Numbered from the stretch's first letter, positions 1 to 8,667 are shown. The stretch is 39,784 nt of DNA from Clostridia bacterium (GCA_017429345.1 JAFRPB010000248.1:1-39784), one strand, 5' to 3'. The notes: generated by a model not told the origin, from the sequence alone. A program made the numbers and translations.

Positions 1-212
1 CGGCATCTAAAATTCCTATGTTCGCCGCCAATGCGACCGCACATTTTGGCTCATTTGTCAAGCCCTTTTTTGAAAAAAACTCGTTTTTTTCAAAAAAAGT
101 AGGACCCCTCTTTTGAGGAATCCTTAACTTAATGACATTGCAGAGGTCTGCCGTGCTACCGGCGGGTGTGCCCAACGCCCCGATAAATCAGAATTTCTCC
201 GCCCCGGCGGGA
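1..212. repeat. Repeat-like intergenic flank, no gene
   Basis: No convincing reading frame is present. The stretch holds an AT-rich near-perfect hairpin (65-99: CTTTTTTGAAAAAAAC, 2-nt loop, then its complement with one extra base) and, at 178-196, the motif CCGATAAATCAGAATTT. That motif recurs at 15536-15553 and, inverted, at 15230-15247, at the edges of the repeat island. I infer that this is the end of a dispersed intergenic element cut by the window edge. Confidence 0.45.
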
Positions 213-241
213 TTGACCGCTTCTTTTTTTTATGATATAAT
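213..241 (+). promoter_or_regulatory. SigA-type promoter of the propeller gene
   Basis: TTGACC (213-218), a 17-nt spacer, and TATAAT (236-241) lie 31 nt upstream of the ATG at 273. AAGGAG (259-264) is the ribosome binding site. Confidence 0.8.
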
Positions 242-272
242 GAAAAAAACTGTTGTGTAAGGAGATATTTTC

Positions 273-1274
273 ATGCAGTCCTTTTTATCCAGATTCGTAG
301 CGCTTTTAGCGTCGATCATTCTCTGGTTCACCTCCGTCTTCGGTCTGGGGGCGAAGGGGCAGAACGCCGCGCTTCGTTTGCTTTATCCCGACTACGCCGG
401 CGCGCGCACGCAGCTTGACGAGCTGCCCGGTCTTGCGGACGGCTTTACCCCGCAGGGCGTGACGTATCTCCCTGAGGAAGACGTCTATCTTTTATGCGGC
501 TATATGGACGACGGCACCGCGTCCCGGCTGTACGTGCTGCGGGGCGGCGAATACACGGAGCTTACAATGCTGCAGCAGAACGGTTCTGTCTATACCGGCC
601 ACGCGGGCGGGATCACCGCCGCGGGAGCGTATGTTTACATCAGCAACAACAAGCAACTTTACGTTCTGGAGAAGGCGGCGGTGCTTTCCGCGAACGGCGG
701 GGACGAGCTGCCGTTTGTCGGCTCTGTCGCCGTGCCCTGCCGCGCCTCGTTCTGCGCAAGCGACGCGCAGAGGGTATACGTGGGCGAATATCACCGGGAC
801 GAGGGCTACGAGACGGATCCCTCACACGAGCTGACCGCGCCGGACGGCACGGTATACAAGGCGCTCGTGTTCGGATATACGATCTCGCCGGACTCGCCGT
901 TCGGGCTTCTTTCGGACTCCCCCGCCGTAGCTTTTTCGACCTGCGACAACGTGCAGGGATTCACCCTGACGCCCGACGGGACCGCCGTGCTGTCCTGCTC
1001 GGCGGGCAGCTCTGATTCAAAGCTGCGGTTCTATCACGGCGCGGGCGAACCGGACGGCGCTTTTCCGCTGGACGGCGTTCAGATCCCGCTGTATTATCTG
1101 ACCGGCGAACGGCTGCTCGCCGATATCACCCTGCCGCGCATGAGCGAGGATATCGAATACGACGACGGAGAGATCGTGCTCATCTTCGAATCCGGCGCAA
1201 GACAGATGTTGTCGGACCGCCCGTTCATCGAAAAAAACATCGTCAGACTCTCGGTCGACGCGCTGCTGAAGTAA
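273..1274 (+). CDS. Exported or membrane-anchored beta-propeller-like protein, unknown function
   Basis: A 333-residue protein with its own promoter and AAGGAG 8 nt before the ATG. Residues about 7-24 form a hydrophobic leader ending FTSVFG, with no clear A-x-A cleavage site; the same kind of leader occurs on five other proteins in this window. The rest is beta-rich with blade-like repeats: PQGVTYLPEEDVYLL near residue 60, GGITAAGAYVYIS near 112, VQGFTLTPDG near 228, and SEDIEYDDGEIVLIF near 290. This resembles SMP-30/quinoprotein-type propellers, but no catalytic set can be assigned. It is followed by a lipoprotein gene 86 bp away on the same strand, so the two may be co-transcribed. Export is inferred from the leader; the enzymatic role is unknown. 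Confidence 0.75.
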   Translation: MQSFLSRFVALLASIILWFTSVFGLGAKGQNAALRLLYPDYAGARTQLDELPGLADGFTPQGVTYLPEEDVYLLCGYMDDGTASRLYVLRGGEYTELTMLQQNGSVYTGHAGGITAAGAYVYISNNKQLYVLEKAAVLSANGGDELPFVGSVAVPCRASFCASDAQRVYVGEYHRDEGYETDPSHELTAPDGTVYKALVFGYTISPDSPFGLLSDSPAVAFSTCDNVQGFTLTPDGTAVLSCSAGSSDSKLRFYHGAGEPDGAFPLDGVQIPLYYLTGERLLADITLPRMSEDIEYDDGEIVLIFESGARQMLSDRPFIEKNIVRLSVDALLK

Positions 1275-1360
1275 ACGGAAAGCGACCGTTTTCCGGCCCC
1301 GGGCGGCGTGCGGCTGACAAAAAAATAAAAGAACAAAACAATTTTCAGGAGGCAAAATTT

Positions 1361-1993
1361 ATGAAACTCAGAACGATCTCTCTTATCTGCGTTGCGGCGC
1401 TGCTGCTGACGCTCTGCGCCTGCGGGACCGCGAAAAAAGATCCCGATGCGCAGCCTTCGGAAAACACCGAGACGACCGCGGATGAGACGACCGGAGACGG
1501 CGGTCTTGAGCCCGTGAGCGACGACGTCGGCGGCTGGACCTGGTCGAAGTGCGAAATGGACTGCTTCGGTTACGACACGGGCGGCGTCACCTGTTACCTG
1601 TCGTTTGATTATCCGGACTGCTTCAAGGCGGCGGAAAGCACCGACAGCGGCGAGCAGTACCGCGGTTATTACTACAACCCGGAGAATGCGGATGCGACGG
1701 CGAACGAATCCCCCTACGGCATTTACGCTTATTTTGCGCAGGGCGGCTACAGCGCGAAGAAAGACACCTTCGACGAGCAGATCGAAGGCGGTCTTACGGA
1801 ACGCGAGCTGGGCGGACGAACCGTGTGGTTCGGAGAGCTTTCCCCGGATCAGAACACCGGCTCCCACGCCTTTGTCTACTACACGGCCTATTCCGATGAC
1901 GAGTGGGCGAGGCTCTTTGTTATTCTCTGCGATCCCGAGGCGGACGGCGCGTTCCGGAGCACGTTCGAGCAAAGCATGAACTTCATGAAATAA
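1361..1993 (+). CDS. Predicted surface lipoprotein
   Basis: A 210-residue protein. The first 21 residues form a lipoprotein signal peptide: positively charged start (MKLR), hydrophobic core, then LCAC with the presumed lipidated Cys21. An acidic Thr/Glu-rich linker follows (about 25-50), then a compact domain with many aromatic residues. AGGAGG at 1347-1352 precedes the ATG by 8 nt. I do not recognise the domain. It lies 86 bp downstream of the propeller gene and is closed by two hairpins (1995-2035 and 2048-2081). The likely location is the outer face of the cell membrane. Confidence 0.75.
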   Translation: MKLRTISLICVAALLLTLCACGTAKKDPDAQPSENTETTADETTGDGGLEPVSDDVGGWTWSKCEMDCFGYDTGGVTCYLSFDYPDCFKAAESTDSGEQYRGYYYNPENADATANESPYGIYAYFAQGGYSAKKDTFDEQIEGGLTERELGGRTVWFGELSPDQNTGSHAFVYYTAYSDDEWARLFVILCDPEADGAFRSTFEQSMNFMK

Positions 1994-1994
1994 C

Positions 1995-2035
1995 AGACCG
2001 GCGGACGGCGGATCCCATATGCCGACCGCCGGTCT
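1995..2035 (+). other. Hairpin with perfect 10-bp stem after lipoprotein gene
   Basis: AGACCGGCGG (1995-2004) pairs perfectly with CCGCCGGTCT (2026-2035). There is no T-tract behind it, so alone it is not a classical terminator. It may stabilise the 3' end of the transcript. Confidence 0.5.
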
Positions 2036-2047
2036 CCCCCGAAAATA

Positions 2048-2081
2048 AATACGCCTCCGTTCGTTCGGCGGCGTATTTTTT
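2048..2081 (+). terminator. Bidirectional intrinsic terminator between convergent genes
   Basis: The stem AATACGCCTCCG (2048-2059) and CGGCGGCGTATT (2066-2077) has one mismatch and a 6-nt loop, followed by a T-run. The complementary strand also ends in a T-rich stretch, fitting termination of the minus-strand glycosidase operon ending at 2159. Confidence 0.75.
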
Positions 2082-2158
2082 ATTTATTTCTCCGCGGAGC
2101 CGGAGAAGTCCGCGTCGGTTCCGGACGGACTTTGTCCGCCGGGGAAGGCTGTTTTTGC

Positions 2159-3364
2159 TTACGATGCGGATCCCGTTATGATCTCCTTCACGGCGTAATA
2201 CGCGGGCTTGGGGGTGCCGTCCAGATTGAACAGGCCCCACTTCGTCTCGAACGGACACCACGAGTGACCGCAGACGTAGCAGATCGGCATATCCTGACAG
2301 CAGTAAATAATTATCCCCGCGAGGCAGTTCAGCTCCTTGAGCTCGCCCATCACCCGTTTGAAATATTTCGCCTGTCCTTCCGGCGTGTGCGGGATATTCT
2401 CCATCGTTTTTTCGGACGTTTCGCCGTAGAAATGCTGATACTCCTTGCTGAACACGTATTCCGCCCAATGCTCCTGCTCGTCCGGGTACAGATCCTGCAG
2501 TCTCTGCCGGAACTGATACGGCAGTTTGTTGATGAAATTCATGCCGTCCGCGATCGCTTCGGCCTCGGTGGAATACCCGTAAACGCCGAGGATCTGGGCC
2601 TTCTGCTCGGCGGATTTCGGGCCGCCCTCGCTCCAGAAGCCGAATTCCTCGACGATGATCGGCTTGCACGTGAGCCGGTACAGCTCCTTGACGTCGTCCG
2701 CATAGGAGCTCGCTTTGGAGTTGCCCTGATTGCCGTTGTAAAGGTCGATCCCGACGTAATCGCAATAGGGAAGATACGGCTTCATCAGCTTGTGCAGGTT
2801 TTTATTGATCCCCGCCGAATTGTACCCGATGGGGAAGTTCTCCGCAATCGGATGAAGCGCCTGCAGCTGAACGCCGATGAATACCGCCGCTTCTTCCAGC
2901 GTCAGGGGTTTGGTGAAGCCGTCGATGCCCATTTCATTCGTGATCTGAAACGCGCTCGTGATATCTTTCAGGTCGTTATAGAGGAATACGGCGATCTCCT
3001 GCGTTTTCTCGATCTCCCCGACAGGATCAAAGCCGCCGATGTTGAAGTAGTCTTTCGGATACGGCGTGATCGCCATGACCTTGAAGCCGCGGTCGGTATA
3101 GCCCTTCGCGCGGTCTTTGAAATTCAGGTAGTTCCGGCTGATGCTGCCGTCGCGCTCATACGGATAGGGGATGTCAAACCGCACCCACGTAAGCCCCGCG
3201 TCGGCGAGCATGTCATAGTTTTCGTTCGGGTGGCATACGCCGTAGATAAATCCGCCGTTTTGTTCCTTCAGCGCTTCGACTCTCTTGTCGGGCAGGTTGA
3301 GAATGCTGGAGAAAAAGCAGATAATCGTCAGAAACAGCGCTTCCATTGTTGCGATGGCTCTCAT
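2159..3364 (-). CDS. TIM-barrel glycoside hydrolase, clan GH-A type
   Basis: A 401-residue protein. Clan GH-A features are visible: a strand-4 acid/base motif ITNEMG (Glu144) and a strand-7 nucleophile motif IIVEEFGF (Glu240), plus WVRFDIPY near residue 60 as an early barrel strand. The exact GH family is not clear (GH5/GH39/GH42-like). The leader (MEALFLTIICFFSSIL, residues 7-22) is a short hydrophobic segment without a cleavage motif, suggesting an extracytoplasmic, anchored enzyme. The first Met is preferred because AGGAG lies 8 nt upstream. It sits 53 bp downstream of the GH39 gene on the same strand, so the two probably form an operon acting on the same glycan. Substrate unknown. Confidence 0.8.
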   Translation of the reverse strand: MRAIATMEALFLTIICFFSSILNLPDKRVEALKEQNGGFIYGVCHPNENYDMLADAGLTWVRFDIPYPYERDGSISRNYLNFKDRAKGYTDRGFKVMAITPYPKDYFNIGGFDPVGEIEKTQEIAVFLYNDLKDITSAFQITNEMGIDGFTKPLTLEEAAVFIGVQLQALHPIAENFPIGYNSAGINKNLHKLMKPYLPYCDYVGIDLYNGNQGNSKASSYADDVKELYRLTCKPIIVEEFGFWSEGGPKSAEQKAQILGVYGYSTEAEAIADGMNFINKLPYQFRQRLQDLYPDEQEHWAEYVFSKEYQHFYGETSEKTMENIPHTPEGQAKYFKRVMGELKELNCLAGIIIYCCQDMPICYVCGHSWCPFETKWGLFNLDGTPKPAYYAVKEIITGSAS

Positions 3365-3417
3365 TTCAAGCTCTCCTTATACATATTTTTTTATTTGGTG
3401 ATATTTGTCCGGGCGGG

Positions 3418-4779
3418 TTATTTCTTGAACGTGATATACAGCATCGATCCGCTTTCGATCGTGTCGGGCAGCGGGATCTCGACCCATTCGCAGTTCTCGT
3501 TGACCGTCATGCACTTGTCGACCGTATACTCTCCCGCGTCGATTTTGAGCGGGCGGTCTCTTTTTTCGGAGACGTTCGAGATCAGAAGCGCCTGCCCCTC
3601 CTCGCCTGTCGCGGCGACCGCGTACAGATCGTCGGCGAGCCGCATGTTCTTTATTTGGGCCTGACTGCCGAGCTTGTATAACTGCCCGAACGCCCAAAAA
3701 CCGTAATACGCGCTTGAGGGCTGACGGCCGACGAACAGACCGGACCAGAGCGTCCCGTCGTCGTCTCCGTTGTAGTAATGCGCAAGATCCAGCCCTTCGT
3801 TCTGGAACATCAGCAGCATCGACGTCTGATTCGCGCCGTAGCGGCGGTCCAGCTTATCGTTTTCCGTGGGATTATAATTCCACTCGTCGCAGACGATCTC
3901 CGTATCGCCGTAACCCGCCTTCGCGAGGGTCTCTTTCACGTATTGGATATAAGAGGCGTTCTTGCCGGTGACCGTGTAGCTGTGCCACGAGAAGAAATCC
4001 ATCGGCGAGCCGTGCTCCTGAATATAGCTGAGGAAATTCTGATAGTAGGTGACGAAATACTGATTCCGCGGGGTCGATCCGGTATTGATCGCGTTGGTTT
4101 TTGTCAGCGCGTAGAAACCGCAGGAACCGTAGCCGCCGATCTTCAGGTCGGGGAATTTACTTTTCAGATACTTTGCCGAAACGTCGTAAAGGCGGAAGAA
4201 TTCTTCATCTGAGCCGACCCAGAAGTGGTTATCCGCGATATCGTCGCTGTTTTCGGGCTCGTTCCAGATCTCCCAGTATTCGATATTATAGTGAAATCCG
4301 TTCGCCCAGCCCTCGTTGTAGTGCAGGATGATATGCTCGCAGATCTTCGCCCATTTCTCATAGTCCGCGGGCGGCAGCAGGAACTCGCGGTCCCGCACCG
4401 GGTCGCTCCAGCTGATCCCCAGACGGAAAAACGGCTCCATGCCCGTATCCCGGATCGCCGCGATCACCCGATCGCAGTCTTCAAAGCAATAGGCGCTCTC
4501 GTCGCGGACGTCCGCGGAAAAATCGGGAAAGATATTATGGATATCGGTCACGGGGATATCGTGCGTTCTGCACGAGGTCATGTTCGCCTCGGTGAAATAC
4601 CGGTCGATCTCACTGCCGACCTCGTATTCCGGCATTCTGCCGACGTTGTGCACGGGCCGGATCTCGTCGACTACGTTGTCAAAATCGATCCGGATCACGT
4701 TGGGCGTAAAGACCAGCTGTGAAAGGGAAGTAAAAAACGCAATGATCGTCATAAACACGCCGATGATCTTCTGCAGCAT
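3418..4779 (-). CDS. GH39-like glycosidase (beta-xylosidase/iduronidase family)
   Basis: A 453-residue protein from the chosen start. Family evidence: the acid/base motif YWEIWNEPEN (Glu174) and the nucleophile region EIVCDEWNY (Glu299), spaced as in GH39, with FSWHSY near residue 263 between them. The open frame begins 18 bp earlier, at 4797, but GGAGG (4788-4792) lies 8 nt before the ATG at 4779, so translation should start there (MLQKIIGVF). The leader MLQKIIGVFMTIIAFFTS is again of the shared anchor-like type. Likely role: hydrolysis of beta-xylosides or related glycosides at the cell surface. A promoter lies at 4814-4842; the second glycosidase follows in the operon. Confidence 0.85.
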   Translation of the reverse strand: MLQKIIGVFMTIIAFFTSLSQLVFTPNVIRIDFDNVVDEIRPVHNVGRMPEYEVGSEIDRYFTEANMTSCRTHDIPVTDIHNIFPDFSADVRDESAYCFEDCDRVIAAIRDTGMEPFFRLGISWSDPVRDREFLLPPADYEKWAKICEHIILHYNEGWANGFHYNIEYWEIWNEPENSDDIADNHFWVGSDEEFFRLYDVSAKYLKSKFPDLKIGGYGSCGFYALTKTNAINTGSTPRNQYFVTYYQNFLSYIQEHGSPMDFFSWHSYTVTGKNASYIQYVKETLAKAGYGDTEIVCDEWNYNPTENDKLDRRYGANQTSMLLMFQNEGLDLAHYYNGDDDGTLWSGLFVGRQPSSAYYGFWAFGQLYKLGSQAQIKNMRLADDLYAVAATGEEGQALLISNVSEKRDRPLKIDAGEYTVDKCMTVNENCEWVEIPLPDTIESGSMLYITFKK

Positions 4780-4813
4780 AAAAATCGCCTCCGTCATTTT
4801 TTATCACAAATCT

Positions 4814-4842
4814 ATCATACAATATATTTGCGAAAAAAGCAA
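4814..4842 (-). promoter_or_regulatory. Promoter of the GH39 operon
   Basis: On the minus strand, TTGCTT (4837-4842), a 17-nt spacer, and TATGAT (4814-4819) stand upstream of the GH39 gene. Confidence 0.6.
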
Positions 4843-4865
4843 GAAGAATACGGGCGGCTTTTGGA

Positions 4866-4993
4866 ACGGTAGACGGTCAACGGTCGACAGTCAACAGTCG
4901 ACAGTCGACAGTTTACAGTCAACCGGCAACAAGCAACAAGCAACGATTTCACGACTTCACGATTTCACGATTTCACGACTTCACGATTTCACG
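4866..4993. repeat. Degenerate tandem array of 7-bp then 8-bp units
   Basis: From 4866 the sequence keeps a strict 7-bp period for eleven units: about eight of type ACNGTCN, then ACCGGCA, then ACAAGCA twice. After a 3-bp joint (4943-4945) it changes to six 8-bp units, ATTTCACG or ACTTCACG (4946-4993). The 8-bp block overlaps the last codons of the PAP2 gene and supplies its stop codon (4973-4975). There are no spacers, so it is not a CRISPR array. Confidence 0.9.
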
Positions 4994-5815
4994 CCGGCAC
5001 AGCTTCCGATACACTTCGAGACTGACGAGAACGCAGGTGAAGGCGACCGTTCCGCCCACGGTCACGTCGCTGAGGTAATGCGCGCCCATAACAAGACGCG
5101 TGGCTGCGACGGCGACGGTATAGACGAAGGGCGCGGCGAAACAGAGGAAGGGATACTTGCGCCCTTTTTCGCTTACAAACGGCAGGAACATCAGAAAATA
5201 GCTCATCCCCGCGCTGCCGGTGTGCCCGCTCGGGAAGGAGTGCGCGCCGGTGTTGCCGTTGATCACGTACCAGGCGGTGAACGCGTCGTATCCGTCGGTA
5301 AGGTCGCGGAAGCGCACGCGCCCCCATACGGCTTTCATCAGGTTGATGATCCCCGAGCTCACCGCGCAGCCGCAAAGACCGATCAGCGCGATCAGAACAA
5401 GGGGCTTTTTCATGCGCTCCGGCACGTGAATAAAATACAGCGCCAAAAGGAACAGCACCGCGACGCCGAGACCGTAAAGCACCCCGTAGCCGAACCGGAG
5501 ATCCGAGGCGGCGAACAGCCGGCGGGCGACGTAATCCCCAAGATAAACGCCCGCACCGAGGGTGCAGAGGGTGAACAGCCCCTTCAGCCACCGGTTCTCA
5601 AGGCACTTCGCGAGCACGCCGCAGGCGGAAAGCACCAGCAGATACAGCGGCGCTTCGCCCGTATCGGCGAACCAGTTGGCGACAAAACTGTCGGGATTGT
5701 TGACGGCGATATCGATCTTCAGATCGTATCCCGCCGCGACCGCCATCGCCGCGGCCGCAAGCACGTAAAACAGGATGATCCCGACCCGGTAGTTTTTCAG
5801 TGAAAACGGTTTCAT
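4973..5815 (-). CDS. PAP2-family membrane phosphatase
   Basis: A 280-residue polytopic membrane protein of the PAP2/type 2 phosphatidic acid phosphatase family. All three signature blocks are present: K161...R168 (KAVWGRVRF), PSGH at 195-198, and R240...H246...D250 (TRLVMGAHYLSD). It probably dephosphorylates a lipid phosphate or polyprenyl pyrophosphate at the membrane. Its ATG overlaps the stop of the DUF4838 gene (ATGA), implying translational coupling. The final residues REIVKS and the TGA are encoded inside the tandem 8-bp array, so the original C-terminus may have been replaced by repeat sequence. No catalytic residue is affected. Confidence 0.92.
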   Translation of the reverse strand: MKPFSLKNYRVGIILFYVLAAAAMAVAAGYDLKIDIAVNNPDSFVANWFADTGEAPLYLLVLSACGVLAKCLENRWLKGLFTLCTLGAGVYLGDYVARRLFAASDLRFGYGVLYGLGVAVLFLLALYFIHVPERMKKPLVLIALIGLCGCAVSSGIINLMKAVWGRVRFRDLTDGYDAFTAWYVINGNTGAHSFPSGHTGSAGMSYFLMFLPFVSEKGRKYPFLCFAAPFVYTVAVAATRLVMGAHYLSDVTVGGTVAFTCVLVSLEVYRKLCRREIVKS

Positions 5816-8115
5816 TCTTCTATCTTCCTTTTCCGTTTTTTCAGAAACGCGCAGGGCAGAAGGACGAGCAGCCCGAGCAGCGCGACGCCCTCGAGCATCA
5901 GACTGACGGTGAAATACGCAAGATGCGAATCAAGCCCGTTGAGCATGTTCCGGTCGAGCACGCATAGCGCGGCGATGAACGCGCCTGCGATCACGCACGC
6001 GGCGACGCCCCCGATCACGCGCTTTTTGACGCGCTTCCCTTCTCTGCGGGAATAACCGCAGACCGCGAGAGGAATGACCGTCAGCGCGATCGCAGCAAGC
6101 ATCCCGCCGGAGGTCGCGGCAAGCGGGAGATCCCCGAGACTGACAAGCCACGCGGTCGCGCAGATCCCGCAGACCGCCGCGATATCGGCGAGCAGCAGAA
6201 TATTTTTTTTTCTGATAAGGGCGGCGACCGTGAGAATCAGCGCGAGCGCGGCGATCGCCGGGATCAGATACAGATCGATCTTGAGCACGAGACCCTCGGC
6301 GTCCACCCACGCCAGCGGATAGAACAGCGGATCGATCGCATCCGGCATCGGCTTTCCCTCGTCATAAGAAGTCACGCCGAACCTGCCGAGATCGTCGAAC
6401 AGCTCCCGGTTCGCCTTTGTCCAGCGGCCGACGGCAAGACTGCGGCGGAATTCCCCGAGACCGTTGCACGCCTTGTAATACCGCCAGCTGAGCTCGGAGC
6501 GGCGGACGCACTCCGCCGCGGCTGTATCGCCCGCATCTTCGCATTTTCCGATCGCGGTCGCCCACAGCGCGTCGACCGTTTTCACGTCGCTTTCCGTTAC
6601 GCCGTGCATGACCTTGAGCATCGACGCGCGGTTGTAAAGATGCCCGTTCCGGTCGCCCGCGTGCGCCGTGATATAATCAAGATACGTCTCTATTTCGTCG
6701 GCGCCTTCCCCGTAATACGCCTGCAGGAATCCGCGCAGGAGCTGTTCGTTTTCCTCTTCGGTCAGGTCCTCCCGCATGTTGCAGGCGAGCAGATACGCGC
6801 GCAGATCGGCAAACTCGGTGTCGCAGACGACCGTTTCGCCCACGCCCTGCTCAAATACGCCGACCACGTTGTTTTCTCGGAAGATCCGCAGATTCTCCCG
6901 CAGAACGCCGAAATTCGGAAAAATGCCCAGCGTCTGGTTGAAATCCGTTGTATAATCCCAGACGTAGAGCCTGTGACAGATCTTCGACCAGTCCTGCAGA
7001 TCCCGATAGAACTCCGCGTTGACCGCGCAGTCCGGGTCGTCGATCGCGTGCGCGAAGCAGCATTCGATCGAGCACAGCCGCACGCAGACGTTTTCCCGCG
7101 TCGTGATGCCCGTCGGCGCTCGGCGCGTGTATTCGTATGCGAAGGTGTCGATGACCGCGTCCGGATATTCCGGCTCCACCGCCTCGGCGACCTGATTGAC
7201 GAACCAGATCAGCGCGCCGGAGGGACCGCCGTATTGATCCGCAAGCGCCTTGCAGTCCTCGCACACGCAGTAATCGAAATTGTCGAGCTGCGACACCGAA
7301 ACGATGTTCAGCGCGGCGTCGGGGTCGTAGGACACGGCGAGCCGGTCCTTCACGCCATCGATCGTCAGCCGGAGCACGTCCGGGTTCGAAAGGCACACCT
7401 GCGTCGGCTCCCGTTTTCCGCTGCGCTCGGTCAGCGCGTAATATTCGGGATGGGCGTCGAAATTCTCCCAATAGGGCAGAAAATCGGCCCCGAGCGTGTG
7501 ACAGAAGCCCATATAGTTCACGGGCGCGCCGTAGAGACGGTCGATCCCGCTCCTGCTGCCGTTCAGCCCGTTGGCGACCGCGAACACCGGATCTCTGCCG
7601 GACGCCCAGTCCGTATCCGCGTATTCAAGCAGCGGTTCGTATTGATAATCGTACTCCGTCGGAAGCGTAAAACCGGCGTTTTCCGGAACGCTGATGACCG
7701 CGGAAGAATAGACCTCAACGCCGCATACGCGCCGCAGAAAGCCGTAAACGCCGTTCCACAGGCCTCTAGTGTCCCGGGCTTCGATGTAAAACGCGGGGAC
7801 CTCCTCCGGCGCGTCCCGGTCCCCGTCGGACCCGGCGCGAAGCGAATACGAGCCCTTCCGGCGCTCCCCGCCGTCTTCCCGCAGCCGCAGAACGACCGTC
7901 CCGTCCGCTTCTTCTGCGGGATCAAGAGCGGGACGCGCTCCCGTGATCTTTTCAAGATAGTCCTGCAGAAGGGCGGCCGCCGCCTGTTCGGATTCCCCAG
8001 CGTTCTGTTCCGTCTTTATTGCGATCGTCGTCCCGGGCGCGGCAAATGCGCGGGCGGGGAAGATACATACAAGAAGCAGTCCCGCAAGCAGGACGCAGAG
8101 GATTCGGTTCTTCAT
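5812..8115 (-). CDS. DUF4838 (GH-like) protein with C-terminal membrane domain
   Basis: A 767-residue protein. Residues 1-25 form a signal peptide (core LLAGLLLVCIF, then ARAFA|A). The N-terminal third resembles the alpha-glucuronidase-type non-catalytic domain (EQAAAALLQDYLEKITGA, then FYIEARDTRGLWNGVYGFL). The middle (about 220-480) matches the DUF4838 style found near GH67/GH115/GH20-type enzymes, with YCVCEDCKAL and FAYEYTRRAP. From about 610 to 760 there are five or so hydrophobic helices ending in a KKRKRK tail, so the domain is tethered outside the cell. Genuine glycosidase activity is not established for DUF4838. Its stop overlaps the PAP2 start by 4 bp. A TATAAT-like -10 lies at 8156-8161. 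Confidence 0.8.
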   Translation of the reverse strand: MKNRILCVLLAGLLLVCIFPARAFAAPGTTIAIKTEQNAGESEQAAAALLQDYLEKITGARPALDPAEEADGTVVLRLREDGGERRKGSYSLRAGSDGDRDAPEEVPAFYIEARDTRGLWNGVYGFLRRVCGVEVYSSAVISVPENAGFTLPTEYDYQYEPLLEYADTDWASGRDPVFAVANGLNGSRSGIDRLYGAPVNYMGFCHTLGADFLPYWENFDAHPEYYALTERSGKREPTQVCLSNPDVLRLTIDGVKDRLAVSYDPDAALNIVSVSQLDNFDYCVCEDCKALADQYGGPSGALIWFVNQVAEAVEPEYPDAVIDTFAYEYTRRAPTGITTRENVCVRLCSIECCFAHAIDDPDCAVNAEFYRDLQDWSKICHRLYVWDYTTDFNQTLGIFPNFGVLRENLRIFRENNVVGVFEQGVGETVVCDTEFADLRAYLLACNMREDLTEEENEQLLRGFLQAYYGEGADEIETYLDYITAHAGDRNGHLYNRASMLKVMHGVTESDVKTVDALWATAIGKCEDAGDTAAAECVRRSELSWRYYKACNGLGEFRRSLAVGRWTKANRELFDDLGRFGVTSYDEGKPMPDAIDPLFYPLAWVDAEGLVLKIDLYLIPAIAALALILTVAALIRKKNILLLADIAAVCGICATAWLVSLGDLPLAATSGGMLAAIALTVIPLAVCGYSRREGKRVKKRVIGGVAACVIAGAFIAALCVLDRNMLNGLDSHLAYFTVSLMLEGVALLGLLVLLPCAFLKKRKRKIEE

Positions 8116-8155
8116 CGGGTGCGCTCCTTTTCATGCAATTACCGTGATTTGTTTC

Positions 8156-8161
8156 ATTATA
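8156..8161 (-). promoter_or_regulatory. -10 element of DUF4838 operon
   Basis: TATAAT on the minus strand, preceded by TGT; no good -35 is visible at 17 nt. AAAGGAG lies between it and the ATG at 8115. Confidence 0.45.
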
Positions 8162-8173
8162 ACATATTGTTTA

Positions 8174-8229
8174 TAAAAAAGAAAGCCCCCGGCGACCCGG
8201 CGCGTTCCCGCTGCCGGATCGTCGGGGCT
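8174..8229 (-). terminator. Intrinsic terminator of the esterase-flavodoxin-ferritin operon
   Basis: On the minus strand a long GC stem (AGCCCCGACGATCCGGC against GCCGGGTCGCCGGGGGCT, a few mismatches) is followed by TTTCTTTTTT. It ends the operon whose last gene stops at 8273. Confidence 0.8.
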
Positions 8230-8272
8230 GCTGACTGCGCGTGACGCAGCAGCCGCGATTTTATTCAGGATT

Positions 8273-8656
8273 TTATTCAAGAAGCCCCTTCACCGTGTCG
8301 CCGTGGCGTTTTTCGTCGTCCCGGACGCTCTGCACCTCGGGGAAACGCTCTGCGACGGGCGCGTAGTTATCGACCGCCGCATACTCGAATTTCGCGATGA
8401 TCGGGTAAAGGCGCTTCCTGCCAAGAAGCCGATACAGGATCGGCAGCAGGGTCGCGAGCGTCTTTTTCGGCTTCAGCGTCCGCTGCGTGAGCTCCTTAAA
8501 TACGGCGGCGTGCCGTCCCTCCTCCGCGGCGAGGCGGCGGAAGGTCTGCGCATCGTTTTGTTCCCGGACCGCGTTCGCGAGCGCTTGATACATCAGCACC
8601 GCGTCAAGCTCGCCCTGCTGGGCGCCGAGAAGCGTTTTCAGCTCGTTTCCGTCCAT
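8273..8656 (-). CDS. Ferritin-like/rubrerythrin-type diiron protein
   Basis: A 127-residue four-helix protein. The diiron ligand pattern is complete: Glu16 (QGELDAVLMY), Glu46 with His49 (AEEGRH), Glu91 (KFEYAAVDNY), and Glu115 with His118 (DDEKRH). There is no rubredoxin domain. Family members handle peroxide or iron, or act as VIT/Mbf-type adaptors. It is the last gene of a three-gene operon with a flavodoxin 11 bp upstream, so an oxidative-stress or electron-transfer partnership is plausible. AAAGGA precedes the ATG. The transcript ends at the terminator at 8174-8229. Confidence 0.85.
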   Translation of the reverse strand: MDGNELKTLLGAQQGELDAVLMYQALANAVREQNDAQTFRRLAAEEGRHAAVFKELTQRTLKPKKTLATLLPILYRLLGRKRLYPIIAKFEYAAVDNYAPVAERFPEVQSVRDDEKRHGDTVKGLLE

Positions 8657-8667
8657 CTTTTTTTCCT

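Noticed and set aside
65-99. A/T-rich hairpin as terminator of a gene left of the window
   Set aside because: Its arms are mostly A and T runs without a GC stem and the upstream gene is not visible, so no function is assigned.
2132-3664. Long + strand ORF (510 codons) opposite the GH-A glycosidase
   Set aside because: Runs antisense to a gene with clear catalytic motifs, ribosome site and operon context; GC-rich coding DNA often leaves the opposite strand open. The same applies to 23641-25800, 25879-27378 and 29770-31740.
4866-4993. Possible CRISPR array
   Set aside because: The units are 7-8 bp and contiguous, with no unique spacers and no cas genes.
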